Assembly: GCA_003584895.1 (NCBI GenBank) | Contig: QVQF01000117.1 | Span: 1-46,805 of the forward strand | DNA length: 46,805 nt | Direction: 5' to 3' | Source of the DNA: Methylococcales bacterium | GTDB lineage: Bacteria > Pseudomonadota > Gammaproteobacteria > Methylococcales > Methylomonadaceae | Part shown: positions 8,812 through 17,831 of the stretch, in pieces | Layout: each line of letters opens with the position of its first letter | How positions within the stretch are numbered: position 1 is the first letter of the stretch | The notes under the pieces: model-generated | Database searches by the model: none | What the model saw: only the letters and a program-made list of their open reading frames with translations | What the model was told of the DNA's origin: nothing | Position numbers and translations under genes: made by a program

Positions 8812-10025
8812 TAGAAAAATTTGATGTAGTCATCGTGGGTGGCGGCATGGTGGGTTCAGCCGTAGCTTGTAGCTTAGGGAATAGCACACTAAAAGTCGCT
8901 GTTATCGAAAGTACAACACCACAGCCTTTTAGTCCTGAACAAAGTCATGACTTACGAGTTTCAGCCCTAAGTATAGCCTCCAAAAACATACTCGCCACCG
9001 TAGGTGCTTGGGACGGTATCGTGGCTAGACGTTTTTGTCCCTTTAAACGCATGCGTGTTTGGGAAACGGCTGGCGATACTGAGTTTTGTAGTGATGATAT
9101 CAACTATCCTGAACTAGGTTACATTGTTGAAAACAGAATAACCCAACTAGCACTCTTAGATCGCTTACAAGAATTCAACAATATTGAACTAATTTGCCCC
9201 AGCACAATTACAAAAATCAACTATTCCGTAGGAGAGGACAGCCTACTGGAGCTAGAAGATGGACGACAGCTGTCTACAAAAGTATTGGTTGCTGCTGATG
9301 GCGGGCAATCACGAGTCCGACAGGTTGTAGGGCTTGGTGTAACTAGCTGGGATTACAAACAACACGCTCTGGTTATTTATATAGAAACCGCCTACGAGCA
9401 ACAAGATATCACCTGGCAACGTTTTTTACCTAGTGGCCCGCAAGCCTTTTTGCCATTAACAGGACATTATGGCTCTATCGTCTGGTATAACTCGCCTGAC
9501 GAAGTTAGACGCTTAAAAAGCCTAAGCTACGAGGCTCTCAAGGATGAATTGCTAGGTGCATTTCCTGACTGCCTTGGCCAAGTCAATAAAGTCCTAGGCG
9601 TCGCCAGCTTTCCGCTCAAACGACAACATGCTCAAAATTATGTTAAACCGGGCGTTGTGTTGGTGGGAGATGCCGCGCACATGATTAATCCACTCGCCGG
9701 TCAAGGCGTTAATATTGGTTTACTGGATGCTGCAGCCTTAGGGGAAGTACTCATCGATGCAGCTAAAAAAGGTTTAGCACTCGGTGACTTAAGTGTTTTA
9801 AAGCGCTATGAGCAACTACGTCGTAATGAAAATCTTAAAATGATGACCGTAATGGATGTTTTCTATCAAGTATTTAGTAATGAAATACTACCTATAAAAC
9901 TCATCCGCAACTTAGGCTTAGGTCTAGCTGAACGGTTATTACCTGCTAAAAACAAAGTCATGCGTAGCGCCATGGGTTTGGAGGGTAAATTACCCAAGCT
10001 TGCTCGGGGTGAGCCGATCATTTAA
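8808..10025 (+). CDS. ubiF: FAD-dependent ubiquinone hydroxylase, UbiF-like
   Basis: Flavoprotein monooxygenase of the UbiH/UbiI/UbiF group, which introduces ring hydroxyls during ubiquinone synthesis. Seen: the dinucleotide-binding motif GGGMVG at residues 11-16, an ADGGQSRVR segment at about 164-172 and the second FAD motif [14 protein letters not shown] from G287. Collinearity over the whole length resembles E. coli UbiF (C6 hydroxylase: [28 protein letters not shown], and C-terminal [14 protein letters not shown]) more than UbiH or UbiI. 405 aa against 391 in E. coli. It overlaps trhO by 4 bp (ATGA), so the two are translationally coupled; both are O2-dependent hydroxylases. UbiF rather than a paralogue is likely but not certain. 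Confidence 0.87.
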   Translation: MIEKFDVVIVGGGMVGSAVACSLGNSTLKVAVIESTTPQPFSPEQSHDLRVSALSIASKNILATVGAWDGIVARRFCPFKRMRVWETAGDTEFCSDDINYPELGYIVENRITQLALLDRLQEFNNIELICPSTITKINYSVGEDSLLELEDGRQLSTKVLVAADGGQSRVRQVVGLGVTSWDYKQHALVIYIETAYEQQDITWQRFLPSGPQAFLPLTGHYGSIVWYNSPDEVRRLKSLSYEALKDELLGAFPDCLGQVNKVLGVASFPLKRQHAQNYVKPGVVLVGDAAHMINPLAGQGVNIGLLDAAALGEVLIDAAKKGLALGDLSVLKRYEQLRRNENLKMMTVMDVFYQVFSNEILPIKLIRNLGLGLAERLLPAKNKVMRSAMGLEGKLPKLARGEPII

Positions 10026-10092
10026 TCAAGCAGCGCTTACCTGAGTGACTTTCACTCACCGCTGTCCTCTCAACTAAAACTTAGGAATGATC

Positions 10093-10485
10093 ATGAAAAA
10101 AACAAACGTAGTAACTCTATCTTTATTATTAGGCTTATCGTTATTAGCTAGTACTGCAAACGCTGATATTGAACTTAAAGCTAAAGAAGAAATACAAGGT
10201 ACTTGGAAACTTCAACATACCACTAACTCATTAACAGACAAACAAACTGTCACTCGTGAAGATACTTGGGTATTTAAAGATGGTAAAGTAACCATTTTGC
10301 ACATCCCACGTGAAGGCAAATACTATGACCAACCACCAGTTAATTACGAAATAGAAGAAGGAAAATTAAAGATTGCTTTGGTTGGTAACAGCCGATTTGA
10401 TGTATTTTCTTTAGTCGATAAAAATGACCAAACTATGACGCTAAAAGGAAAGTTTGGCGGCTATTATTATTTTAATAAAAAATAA
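10093..10485 (+). CDS. Small exported protein, unknown function
   Basis: 130 aa from ATG 10093. An overlapping ATG at 10087 is less likely because TTAGGA (10081-10086) is then too close. The signal peptide (MKK start, Leu-rich core, cleavage after ANA at about residue 24) predicts export. The mature part is a beta-rich sequence with alternating polar and aromatic residues (GTWKLQHTTN, DTWVFKDGKVTIL, MTLKGKFGGYYYF), reminiscent of small lipocalin-like or META-type beta barrels. That fold is a guess; no family is claimed. It stands 67 bp after ubiF and ends before a bidirectional hairpin. Confidence 0.7.
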   Translation: MKKTNVVTLSLLLGLSLLASTANADIELKAKEEIQGTWKLQHTTNSLTDKQTVTREDTWVFKDGKVTILHIPREGKYYDQPPVNYEIEEGKLKIALVGNSRFDVFSLVDKNDQTMTLKGKFGGYYYFNKK

Positions 10486-10523
10486 CGCTCTCCTTTAAGT
10501 CATTATAAATAGCTTAAAACAAC

Positions 10524-10549
10524 GTCGGGTTAGCACAGCATAACCCGAC
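10524..10549. repeat. REP-like hairpin, probable bidirectional transcript end
   Basis: Perfect 9-bp arms GTCGGGTTA (10524-10532) and TAACCCGAC (10541-10549) with an 8-nt loop, lying between two convergent genes (stops at 10485 and 10567). It is a canonical single unit of the GGGTTA/TAACCC palindrome family of this window. Confidence 0.75.
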
Positions 10550-10566
10550 AACGTTATAACCCCAGC

Positions 10567-11298
10567 TTAATTCGTAGCTCTCTTAACACGCATACTATAA
10601 ACAACAAAGCCCATCAATATCATGGCAAGTATCATAGACGAGCCAACAGTACCAAAACCAACACCGCCCTTTTCAATAGGTTTTGTCAGTAAATCACCAA
10701 AAGTCGCGCCAAAGGGACGTGTCAGTATAAAGGCCAGCCAGAACAACAGGATCTGATTAAGCTTGCCTAGATATGATGCAAGAGCAATTAATGCAATAAC
10801 GCCACCCACAAGCAGCGCGCCACCTAAAAATCCTAAACCAGAATCATCCGCCAAAAAATCACCTAAAGCCGTACCCAATGTATTTGAAAACAAAATAGCG
10901 ACCCAATAGAAAAGCTCAGCTTTAATAGTGTTAATATTGCTAACAGATAATGTTTTTTCATTGAGTCGCCAAACAGCCAATACGATTAACAAACCAGACA
11001 CCAAGATCAATGAGCCTTTAGCATAGCCCAGACCTAGAGTTCTATCCATATAATCAGACAATGTAGTACCCGCCGTACTGGTGGTAAGAATGACGGACCA
11101 ACAAAGCACCGGATGAAACGTGTTTACACAAAGCTGAATGACCAGTGTGACCAAGAATAGACTGAGCAAGATGATAGAACTGATGGCATAACCGATGCTC
11201 ATGGTCATAGACAAAAGATCACCTGCCGTTTCTCCTAAGGTAGTTGCACAAATCTTCATAATCCAAAAGTTAAGCGTAACTTGCGCGACTTTATTCAT
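10567..11298 (-). CDS. COG4705-type integral membrane protein with four internal repeats
   Basis: 243-aa inner-membrane protein made of four repeats of about 60 residues, each with a polar small-residue motif before a helix: TTLGETAGDLL, TTLSDYMDR, NTLGTALGDFLAD and PFGATFGDLLTK, mostly followed by a (L/I/V)GY/GF and another hydrophobic segment. About eight transmembrane helices are expected. This matches uncharacterised COG4705 membrane proteins; the repeated acidic G(D/E) motif within the membrane suggests a transporter-like pore or ion site, but no substrate is known. The start ATG at 11298 has GGGAG 8 nt upstream. The next gene of this run (11331-11741) lies 32 bp upstream and is also duplicated. 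Confidence 0.75.
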   Translation of the reverse strand: MNKVAQVTLNFWIMKICATTLGETAGDLLSMTMSIGYAISSIILLSLFLVTLVIQLCVNTFHPVLCWSVILTTSTAGTTLSDYMDRTLGLGYAKGSLILVSGLLIVLAVWRLNEKTLSVSNINTIKAELFYWVAILFSNTLGTALGDFLADDSGLGFLGGALLVGGVIALIALASYLGKLNQILLFWLAFILTRPFGATFGDLLTKPIEKGGVGFGTVGSSMILAMILMGFVVYSMRVKRATN

Positions 11299-11330
11299 GG
11301 TTTATGCTCCCATAACGCCTGTTTAGGGTC

Positions 11331-11741
11331 TTATAAATCGGATCTGACAACACTGACATATTTACTATAGGTTTCATAGCAAATAAACCATAGCGAGTAA
11401 ACCGTAATTCGTCCCCAGAAATCAACAAACACAAGGGTATCCGCTGTATTACTGATCTTGTCAAAATAAGCCAACAAAAGAAACACAGGGATATTAAGAC
11501 TAATCAGCGATAAAATCAGCCATTTTAAAAGCAAGGTGTTTGCTACATATTTTATGTAGATAGCAAAGCCAATAAACCATAACGAGTACACAGTAAAGCG
11601 CCCCCAAAAATCAATAAATACAGCTGATTTTGGGTCTGTACTCAGCACATGAAAATACGCCATCACTAAAAACAGTAAGGTATTAATTACGACTAAAGAA
11701 GACAGAAAATACCTTAATAGTTTTTTATGCTGTAAGTTCAT
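11331..11741 (-). CDS. Four-helix membrane protein with tandem internal duplication
   Basis: 136 aa, family not recognised. Two copies of a module of about 60 residues: a hydrophobic helix ending LLLAYFD or LVMAYFH, then (V/I)F(I/V)DFWGR(F/I)TVYSLWFI and a second helix ending in YxKYV. Four transmembrane segments in two hairpins are predicted. The near-identical DFWGR..TVYSLWFI motifs (about residues 44-57 and 104-117) show a clear duplication. It lies 32 bp before the COG4705-like gene on the same strand, so probable co-transcription. No function can be assigned. Confidence 0.6.
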   Translation of the reverse strand: MNLQHKKLLRYFLSSLVVINTLLFLVMAYFHVLSTDPKSAVFIDFWGRFTVYSLWFIGFAIYIKYVANTLLLKWLILSLISLNIPVFLLLAYFDKISNTADTLVFVDFWGRITVYSLWFICYETYSKYVSVVRSDL

Positions 11742-11898
11742 AGGGATATATAAAAGGCTAAGTAAAATGGCGAGTGGATTAAGCTTTAAGGATATAGCAA
11801 GTAAAAGAACGACCGTTGCCTGTTGGTTATAGGGTTAAATCATCTGCAACCGGAATATAACGTTATTGGACTAGCCTTTCTTGGCTAAGCTAATAGAT

Positions 11899-12285
11899 CT
11901 ATTTATGGCCCAATAGCATTTGGACTTTTTGAGCCGCTTTCTCACAAGCCACAGCAGATTTCTCAACGCGTCTAAGTAAAGAAATAGCAATATTTAACTT
12001 ATCAACTTCGCGAGTTGCATATTCATTCAATGGCGCACAAACTTCCTGCATTTTTTGATCTGCCTGCACTAAAACTGCATCGGCATCAGTGATAGCCATT
12101 ATTTCGCTAGTCATGTTGTTTTGCATTTTAAAGACTTTTTCCACATACAAAGTAAACTCTGCTTTAGTCTGACCATACTCGCCATAACGAACGCTCAAAG
12201 CATTAGTACAGCCTGATAACAAACAAGCTATTAACAGTATTATTAAAGGCGAGGAACTTAAAAAATCCGACTTTTTCTTTATCAT
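11899..12285 (-). CDS. Lipoprotein, unknown function
   Basis: 128 aa. The N-terminus (MIKKK, hydrophobic stretch about residues 13-24) ends in the lipobox LLSGC (Cys26), so a lipid-anchored envelope protein is predicted. The remainder is largely helical with heptad-like Leu/Val/Met spacing (LYVEKVFKMQNNM, DAVLVQADQKMQEV) and two cysteines (about 82 and 112). No domain is recognised. It is separated by 157 bp from the membrane gene downstream and is divergent from the dynamin-like gene. Confidence 0.65.
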   Translation of the reverse strand: MIKKKSDFLSSSPLIILLIACLLSGCTNALSVRYGEYGQTKAEFTLYVEKVFKMQNNMTSEIMAITDADAVLVQADQKMQEVCAPLNEYATREVDKLNIAISLLRRVEKSAVACEKAAQKVQMLLGHK

Positions 12286-12493
12286 TCAATTTTGTATACA
12301 ACCTGAAAAGCAGCCAAATATACTACAAATTTGTTTTATCTGCCTTGCAAAAATCAATAACCCCCTTATAAATACTGTTTTTATCTCAAACACCCCCCTT
12401 ACTTTTACCCTGTTTTTTGTATTATCAGAGCATAGCTAGGTGTATACTCGCTCAACTTTTATATTAAAATCCATAACATGCGGGGTCAAACTG

Positions 12494-13855
12494 ATGACTG
12501 AAAAGACAGCGAGCAAATACCTTATTAATCTTGAAAAACATTTCGCCAACGACCATCCAGTATTGCTAAAGTCAGCTAAAGTTTTTCATGATCTTGACCA
12601 GATAGAGTTTGATCTTGGCCTTATCAGTAACGATGAAACCACTGCCAACAAGCAATCATGGTGGCCTATTATTAGCCTAATTAGTGGCAATTCTAGCGCC
12701 AAGTCTCGCTTTCTCAATAGTTACCTCACGAATGCTCAGCAAGTCCCCTCTGGCACTCAGGCATTCAATCAAAAATTCACGGTGTTATTGCATAATAATC
12801 AAACACACGCTGCCACTTTGCCTGGCACAGCTTTGGATGTAGACCCGAGATACCCTTTTTATCAAATCAGTAACCAAATAGAACAATTACTTAAAGGTGA
12901 AGGGGATAGGATTAATTCCTATTTGGAATTAAAAACCATGAACTGTGAACGCTTAAAAGGTAAGGTTTTTATTGAAACGCCTAATATTAGTGCTGAACCG
13001 TCGAACCCCATCCACGCCTTACTTTCCAAAAAAAGTATAGACTGCGCCGACCTTGTTTTTGTTTTTTCCGATGTCTTTGAAACCACATCACCAATGCAAG
13101 ATGAATTAATACAACAGATCATCAGCCAACAAGATTCCAATAAGTTTATATATTTAATTGATGAGCCTTTAGCCGCACTCAATCCGGCTAAAACTAATGA
13201 AATCATTAGTTCATGGCAACGTAAACTCTTAGCATTAGGTTTAAATACTGGGCAGTTTATCATTATGCCTACTATGCAAAATAACATTAACCCTAATCAT
13301 CAAGCAGATTTCTATCAAATAGATGAGCGTATAGCTAATGTCAATAATGATCGTACTTATCGTGTACTAGATGCATTAGAAAAAAACATCCGTGATATCG
13401 AAAACGTAGTCATACCTGAAGTTAAAAAGGCTATTGCAACCTGGAAAGAACGTGCAAATATCACTAGTCTTTTTATTGTTAGTTTTATTGCCATTCTCGC
13501 AGTATTTGCAGAGATAGAGTTCGGTGTTTTAGACTTTTTATTTGACCCTATTATGGGCCCTATCATTCTAGTCGTTTTATTATTGATTCTAGCACCTACT
13601 CATTTATTGATTTGTAAATTACACGCAAAATTTATTGTCAAGAAACTTAATCTACGTCAAAAAGAACTCCATCTTATGGAAAACTTAGCTAATCTTTTTG
13701 AAATGAATTTAACCACGACCCGCATGTTATTACCTATTAGTGAGCCTATAGGTTGGAACAAAGTCACTAAGGCACGTTTAACGGCATTAACGAATAAAAC
13801 TAAAGAACTAGTACAATCTTTAAATGATGACTTTAGTGATTATGAAGACGAATAA
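12494..13855 (+). CDS. Membrane-anchored dynamin-like GTPase homologue with degenerate P-loop
   Basis: 453 aa from ATG 12494, which has GGGG 8 nt upstream; the in-frame GTG at 12440 lacks support. A helical N-terminus (about 60 residues) precedes a P-loop-like segment, ISLISGNSSAKSRFLN (about residues 60-75). Compared with dynamin GxxxxGKS, the Lys-Ser remain but the two glycines are Ser and Ala. VPSGTQAFNQKFTVLL looks like a switch I region, KGKVFIETPNI occupies the G3 (DxPG) position, and FSDVFET and YLIDEP occupy later strands. Two transmembrane helices lie at about 325-343 and 357-377, followed by a helical tail. This order resembles bacterial dynamin-like membrane GTPases. Nucleotide hydrolysis is uncertain because of the altered P-loop. 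The assignment is inference. Confidence 0.6.
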   Translation: MTEKTASKYLINLEKHFANDHPVLLKSAKVFHDLDQIEFDLGLISNDETTANKQSWWPIISLISGNSSAKSRFLNSYLTNAQQVPSGTQAFNQKFTVLLHNNQTHAATLPGTALDVDPRYPFYQISNQIEQLLKGEGDRINSYLELKTMNCERLKGKVFIETPNISAEPSNPIHALLSKKSIDCADLVFVFSDVFETTSPMQDELIQQIISQQDSNKFIYLIDEPLAALNPAKTNEIISSWQRKLLALGLNTGQFIIMPTMQNNINPNHQADFYQIDERIANVNNDRTYRVLDALEKNIRDIENVVIPEVKKAIATWKERANITSLFIVSFIAILAVFAEIEFGVLDFLFDPIMGPIILVVLLLILAPTHLLICKLHAKFIVKKLNLRQKELHLMENLANLFEMNLTTTRMLLPISEPIGWNKVTKARLTALTNKTKELVQSLNDDFSDYEDE

Positions 13856-13927
13856 AGACTTTACTAAACATTTTTTAATATAAAAAACATATAGTGTCTA
13901 TAACTTGCATGACATACGCGACAACCC

Positions 13928-14437
13928 ATGTTATCTATTGAAATTCTAAGACAATTTATACCGCTATGCTGGCTTAAACATAATCCACTAGAGCTTACTA
14001 GATCAACAGTGTTTTTTAAACAAAACCTAGTGTTCTTTTATATTGTCGAATTTTTCATGCAAACTAATATGACTGATGATCCTTTCGAGTCATTCCTTGA
14101 AGTGAGTTTTGAGACGGCATTTACGCTACTATTTATTGGCTTTATACTTTACCTCAATAAAACCTTATATGCCTTTGTGCAAACTACCACTGCTGTTTTG
14201 CTGTGTAGCAATATCGTCTCAATTTTTATCATCCCGATTTTAGTCTGGCTGACACTCAATGAATACTTAGTCAGCTATTATATATTAGGGCTTTTGTTTA
14301 TCTGGGAGCTCGTATTGATAGCCTATGTTTTTAGAAAAACTCTATCTATCAACCTTTCTGCCAGCATTGCTTTATCTGCCGTCTATTTTATCCTTGTTTA
14401 TTTGGGTTCATTTTCTATAGGCCAAATGTTAATGTAA
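13928..14437 (+). CDS. Polytopic membrane protein, unknown function
   Basis: 169 aa, not recognised. About five hydrophobic segments (approximately residues 30-44, 58-75, 80-105, 112-135 and 142-165) with short connecting loops and few charges. The architecture resembles small Yip1-like inner-membrane proteins, but no diagnostic motif is seen. It follows the dynamin-like gene by 72 bp on the same strand and might share its transcript. Its 3' end overlaps the convergent thiE 3' end by 23 bp. Confidence 0.6.
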   Translation: MLSIEILRQFIPLCWLKHNPLELTRSTVFFKQNLVFFYIVEFFMQTNMTDDPFESFLEVSFETAFTLLFIGFILYLNKTLYAFVQTTTAVLLCSNIVSIFIIPILVWLTLNEYLVSYYILGLLFIWELVLIAYVFRKTLSINLSASIALSAVYFILVYLGSFSIGQMLM

Positions 14438-15053
14438 CGCGCTCAAACAGTGCCTGATAAGTCCTTGCCGCCTGCTCAGGCTGCTCATCAAAAAGCCCAC
14501 CAATCACCGCTAACAAATCTGCACCCGCCTCTAATAATAGAGTGCCATTTTCTGGAAGTATGCCGCCTATAGCGACTATCGGAATAGTGAGTATTTGCTT
14601 TGCAAGACGCAAAGTCTCAAGACTTGCTGGTAATGCTAAGGGTTTAGATGAAGAAGGGAAAAAGCGTCCAAAAGCGACATAAGTTGCCCCTTGATCCTGA
14701 GCCTGCTGCGCATGTTCAACAGAGTTATAACACGAAACGCCAATAATGGCCTGCTCACCTAAACGCTGACGTGCCCGTTCAATAGAGCCATCGTCTCTAC
14801 CGATATGTACACCATCGGCACCTATTCTTTCCGCCAACGCCACATCATCATTAATCAGCAAGGGCACACAGTACTGTTGACAAAGTTTAAGCAACTGACT
14901 CGCTAAGTGGTCTGCATCTAGCGGTTGTTTATCCCGATATTGCACTACCACGGCACCGCCTCTAAGCGCCGCCTCAACTTCCATCACTATAGTGTCATAG
15001 GATTTATTGTCTGTTTGGGTGATGGCATACAAGCCACTGATAGGAAAGCTCAT
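14415..15053 (-). CDS. thiE: Thiamine-phosphate synthase ThiE
   Basis: Joins HMP-pyrophosphate and THZ-phosphate to give thiamine phosphate and PPi. The 212-aa TIM barrel has the expected order: VQYRDKQ (about 37-43) for pyrophosphate/Mg binding, LLINDDVALA (about 66-75), GADGVHIGRDD (about 78-88), IIGVSCYNSVEHA (about 100-112), YVAFGRFFPSSSK (about 124-136) and IVAIGGI (about 158-164). Length is normal. The start codon overlaps the thiD stop by 4 bp, so thiD-thiE form a coupled operon. No TPP riboswitch was recognised ahead of thiD. Confidence 0.93.
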   Translation of the reverse strand: MSFPISGLYAITQTDNKSYDTIVMEVEAALRGGAVVVQYRDKQPLDADHLASQLLKLCQQYCVPLLINDDVALAERIGADGVHIGRDDGSIERARQRLGEQAIIGVSCYNSVEHAQQAQDQGATYVAFGRFFPSSSKPLALPASLETLRLAKQILTIPIVAIGGILPENGTLLLEAGADLLAVIGGLFDEQPEQAARTYQALFERVTLTFGL

Positions 15054-15841
15054 GAATCGTCTTCCATCCAGAAAAAGCGATTTGGATTATGTTGACCCTT
15101 ACCTGGCTGATAAGCGCTACTTAATGAGTTCCAAGTATATTCTTGAGCTTCCATAACAGCCTGAACCGGTTCCAAACCATGAGCCAGTAATGCAGCAATA
15201 CTGGCAGCCAATGTGCAACCTGAGCCATGATAACTTGTGGGTAATCGATCCCAGGTATAAGTCTCCCAGCAACGATTATCATGAAATAACTGATTACTCA
15301 CTGATGGCGTATCTTCATGAGTGCCGGTAATCAACACATATTCACAACCTAGCTCTAACAAAGCGAGCCCGCAGTCTTCTAGATCGTTAAGCCCCGTTAA
15401 TTTACGAGCTTCTTCGCTATTAGGAACTAACACCTTCGTGCAAGGTAATAATAAATCAACGATAGCTTCAATTAAACGCTCATTCGATAAGTCAGCACCG
15501 CCACCTGCAGCTAATACTGGATCTAATACCACAGGAATATGAGGATACTGTTTTAGAATTGAATAAATGACCAAGGCCGTTTCATGATGCCCAATTAAAC
15601 CAACTTTAAAGATATCAACAGTTAAGTCATTTAACAAAGTGTTAGCCTGACTAATAATAGCTGCCGAGCTTTGTGGTATTAGTTTTTTAACATTGCGAGT
15701 ATCTTGCTCGGTCAATGCCGTAATAATACTGGCAGAATGACATTGATGACTGACAATAGTTTCAATATCAGCTTGTATACCCGCACCACCACTAGGATCA
15801 TGACCTGAAAAAGATAAGACTACCGGACGTTTAACGGACAT
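15050..15841 (-). CDS. thiD: Hydroxymethylpyrimidine/phosphomethylpyrimidine kinase ThiD
   Basis: Ribokinase-fold enzyme that phosphorylates HMP and then HMP-P in thiamine synthesis. Seen: the N-terminal FSGHDPSGGAGIQADIE signature (about residues 10-26), DPVLAAGGG (about 107-115), VPNSEEARKL (about 138-147) and the anion-hole/catalytic region YHGSGCTLAASIAA (about 203-216). 263 aa is typical. It is the first gene of thiD-thiE on the minus strand, and a large inverted repeat lies just upstream (15883-15955). Confidence 0.94.
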   Translation of the reverse strand: MSVKRPVVLSFSGHDPSGGAGIQADIETIVSHQCHSASIITALTEQDTRNVKKLIPQSSAAIISQANTLLNDLTVDIFKVGLIGHHETALVIYSILKQYPHIPVVLDPVLAAGGGADLSNERLIEAIVDLLLPCTKVLVPNSEEARKLTGLNDLEDCGLALLELGCEYVLITGTHEDTPSVSNQLFHDNRCWETYTWDRLPTSYHGSGCTLAASIAALLAHGLEPVQAVMEAQEYTWNSLSSAYQPGKGQHNPNRFFWMEDDS

Positions 15842-15882
15842 AAGACTTCCATAATGAATTACTTTAAATGAAGAGAATCAAA

Positions 15883-15955
15883 GTAGGTCGGGTTAGCGAT
15901 AGCGTAAGCCGACAACTTCTGAATGTTGGGTTACGCTATCGCTAACCCGACCTAC
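15883..15955. repeat. Long perfect inverted repeat made of two opposed REP units
   Basis: Two perfect 25-bp arms (15883-15907 and 15931-15955) beginning GTAGGTCGGGTTAGCGATAG, with a 23-nt spacer. Each half also reads as its own hairpin (GTCGGGTTA...TAACCCGAC in the right half, slightly degenerate in the left), which is the arrangement of REP doublets (BIME-like). It sits between the sbcB 3' end and the start of thiD, so any transcript crossing it would fold strongly. Confidence 0.85.
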
Positions 15956-16012
15956 CATAAACATTTTTTATTTTAATCATCCGTAAGCTATAGCGCTTTG
16001 TGCATAGTGAAC

Positions 16013-17479
16013 TTAACGTAACGCTAAGCCATAGGCCTCTAAGGCCTCAATAATATCAGTGCGACTATCATGACTGTCTCGTAAAGCCTGTAACCTAGCT
16101 TCATAAGCCTCAAAAGTAATACTCGCTCCAGGCACCTGCCCTGTTAAACGCTGTTGACACAGAGTCTGCCAACGCAACTGCTCATCAGCATTGAGTGTGT
16201 GTGGATAATTACGAGCCCGATAGCGAAATAACATCTCGCTTAAGCGCGGATCGGTAAAAGTAACATCAGATGCCGCTAGCTGTTTAGGTGATGATGACCT
16301 GATCTTAGCCATTTTCTGCTTATCTGCATCAGAAAAGAAACCACCGCTATATATAGCTAAATCCGGATCGTAGCCTCGATCTTCGTAAGCATGATCACTA
16401 AACACCGCCATTAACTTAGCAGACAAGTCCGTAGCAGCCTTAACTTTAGTGATATTAGCTTGGCATAGATCTAAATCAATCTCTAGGCGCTGCGCATCTT
16501 CTGACTTAATCACAGAGATGGGCGCTAATACAGGACACTTATTAATATGCACTGTTTTTAATGGGATGCGCGCCACACCCTCTGGCAAATCTTTAGTCGC
16601 CGTAAATAGCCGCTGTTGTATCTCCTCAACTGATAAAGACAACATAGGTTCAGGATCTATAGACAGATCATAAACAATGACACCATTATTATTAGTCGGA
16701 TGCTTACAAATGGGTAAAACGATAGCGAGGCAGTTCTTATGGACCGTATATTTACCAGAAATATGTACGACAGGCTGATCACTACCTAATTGCAACAACT
16801 CTAAAACCTTAGGCTTTAAACGATGCTGCATTAGAAAGTTAAAAAGTTTGGGTTGCGCTTGCTTAACAACTTTAGCGATGCCTATAGTGGCATGTACATC
16901 AGATAAGGCATCATGCGCTGATTCATGAACAATACCATTAGCGACCGTTAATTGATCTAAGCGTAAACTAGGCTTACCTTCATCGTTGACAGGCCAGTTA
17001 ATACCCTCTGGCCTTAAAGCCCTTGCGGCTCTTAATACATCGATTAAATCCCAACGTGAATTGCCATTTTGCCATTCACGCGCATAGGGATCATAAAAAT
17101 TTCTATATAAACAATTACGAGTCACCTCGTCATCAAAACGCAAATTATTGTAGCCTAAGGTACAAGTATTAGGCTGCGCTAGTTGTTCATGAATTAGATT
17201 AATAAACTCAGCTTCACAGACGCCCTTATCTTCGGCTAGTTGCGGTGTAATACCGGTAATGACGCAAGCATCAGGTTGCGGCAAGCAATCAGGTGTAGGC
17301 TTACAATAAACCACCAAGGGCTCATCGATAACATTAAAATCCTCATCCGTACGAAGACCGGCAAATTGTACCGGTCTATCACGTTGCGGATCAGTTCCAA
17401 AGGTTTCGTAATCATGCCAATAAAAGCTTGCAGCACCTTGTAATCTTTCCGTTAGTTTTGCTGACTCAGTTTTATTCAT
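16013..17479 (-). CDS. sbcB: Exodeoxyribonuclease I
   Basis: 3'-5' single-strand-specific DNA exonuclease acting in recombination and mismatch repair. The DEDDh exonuclease domain begins with YWHDYETFGTDP (catalytic Asp/Glu at about residues 23 and 25), continues with TLGYNNLRFDDE (about 128-139) and ends with HDALSDVHATIGIAK (about 198-212), followed by the SH3-like and C-terminal helical ExoI domains (FRYRARNYPHTL near 428-439). 488 aa from ATG 17479; the TTG three bases upstream is less likely. E. coli ExoI is 475 aa. Stand-alone minus-strand gene. Confidence 0.94.
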   Translation of the reverse strand: MNKTESAKLTERLQGAASFYWHDYETFGTDPQRDRPVQFAGLRTDEDFNVIDEPLVVYCKPTPDCLPQPDACVITGITPQLAEDKGVCEAEFINLIHEQLAQPNTCTLGYNNLRFDDEVTRNCLYRNFYDPYAREWQNGNSRWDLIDVLRAARALRPEGINWPVNDEGKPSLRLDQLTVANGIVHESAHDALSDVHATIGIAKVVKQAQPKLFNFLMQHRLKPKVLELLQLGSDQPVVHISGKYTVHKNCLAIVLPICKHPTNNNGVIVYDLSIDPEPMLSLSVEEIQQRLFTATKDLPEGVARIPLKTVHINKCPVLAPISVIKSEDAQRLEIDLDLCQANITKVKAATDLSAKLMAVFSDHAYEDRGYDPDLAIYSGGFFSDADKQKMAKIRSSSPKQLAASDVTFTDPRLSEMLFRYRARNYPHTLNADEQLRWQTLCQQRLTGQVPGASITFEAYEARLQALRDSHDSRTDIIEALEAYGLALR

Positions 17480-17529
17480 CAAGGCTCTTACTACACGTTA
17501 ATTATTACATTAAGACAACAAAAAAACTT

Positions 17530-17730
17530 TCACACTTCTATAGAGTTTTTAGCTTGCTGTGCTGCATCCAATTTCTTTCTTTTATCGCACTTTTCTATGC
17601 ACACACATTCGGCTTTGCTCATACCACCGCCACAAGAACCTTTAATGGCACGGCGGCCAAAGATAACACCAACCGCCATAATGGTTATAACCACCAGCAT
17701 CAGTACAAACGTTACTAAAAAATAAGTCAT
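17530..17730 (-). CDS. nqrM: Na+-NQR maturation factor NqrM
   Basis: Small membrane protein (DUF539) needed to assemble Na+-NQR, thought to deliver iron for the NqrD/E cysteine-bound centre. ATG 17730 has GAGGA 7 nt upstream and gives 66 aa; longer in-frame starts add a non-conserved leader. One N-terminal transmembrane helix (about 2-22) is followed by GRRAIKGSCGGG and the cysteine pattern C..(x8)CVCIEKC (about residues 31-47), the signature of NqrM. It is the gene next after nqrF but is separated from it by about 200 bp and a terminator-like hairpin, so it may have its own promoter. Confidence 0.9.
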   Translation of the reverse strand: MTYFLVTFVLMLVVITIMAVGVIFGRRAIKGSCGGGMSKAECVCIEKCDKRKKLDAAQQAKNSIEV

Positions 17731-17831
17731 GACAATCCTCTTATCAATGAGTGTTGCTAATTCTCTTAAGCGGCTACAGATACAGAAAATCAATAAAATC
17801 CATAACTGCTTAATATAGGATTACAACACTT

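Noticed and set aside
15321-15542. Plus-strand frame inside thiD, and similar antisense frames inside nqr, pntAB, sbcB and msbA
   Set aside because: They are shadows of well-supported genes on the other strand, with no ribosome site or domain.
15842-15882. TPP riboswitch ahead of thiD
   Set aside because: No thi-box (CUGAGA...) pattern was seen on the minus strand; the region is short and then taken up by the inverted repeat.
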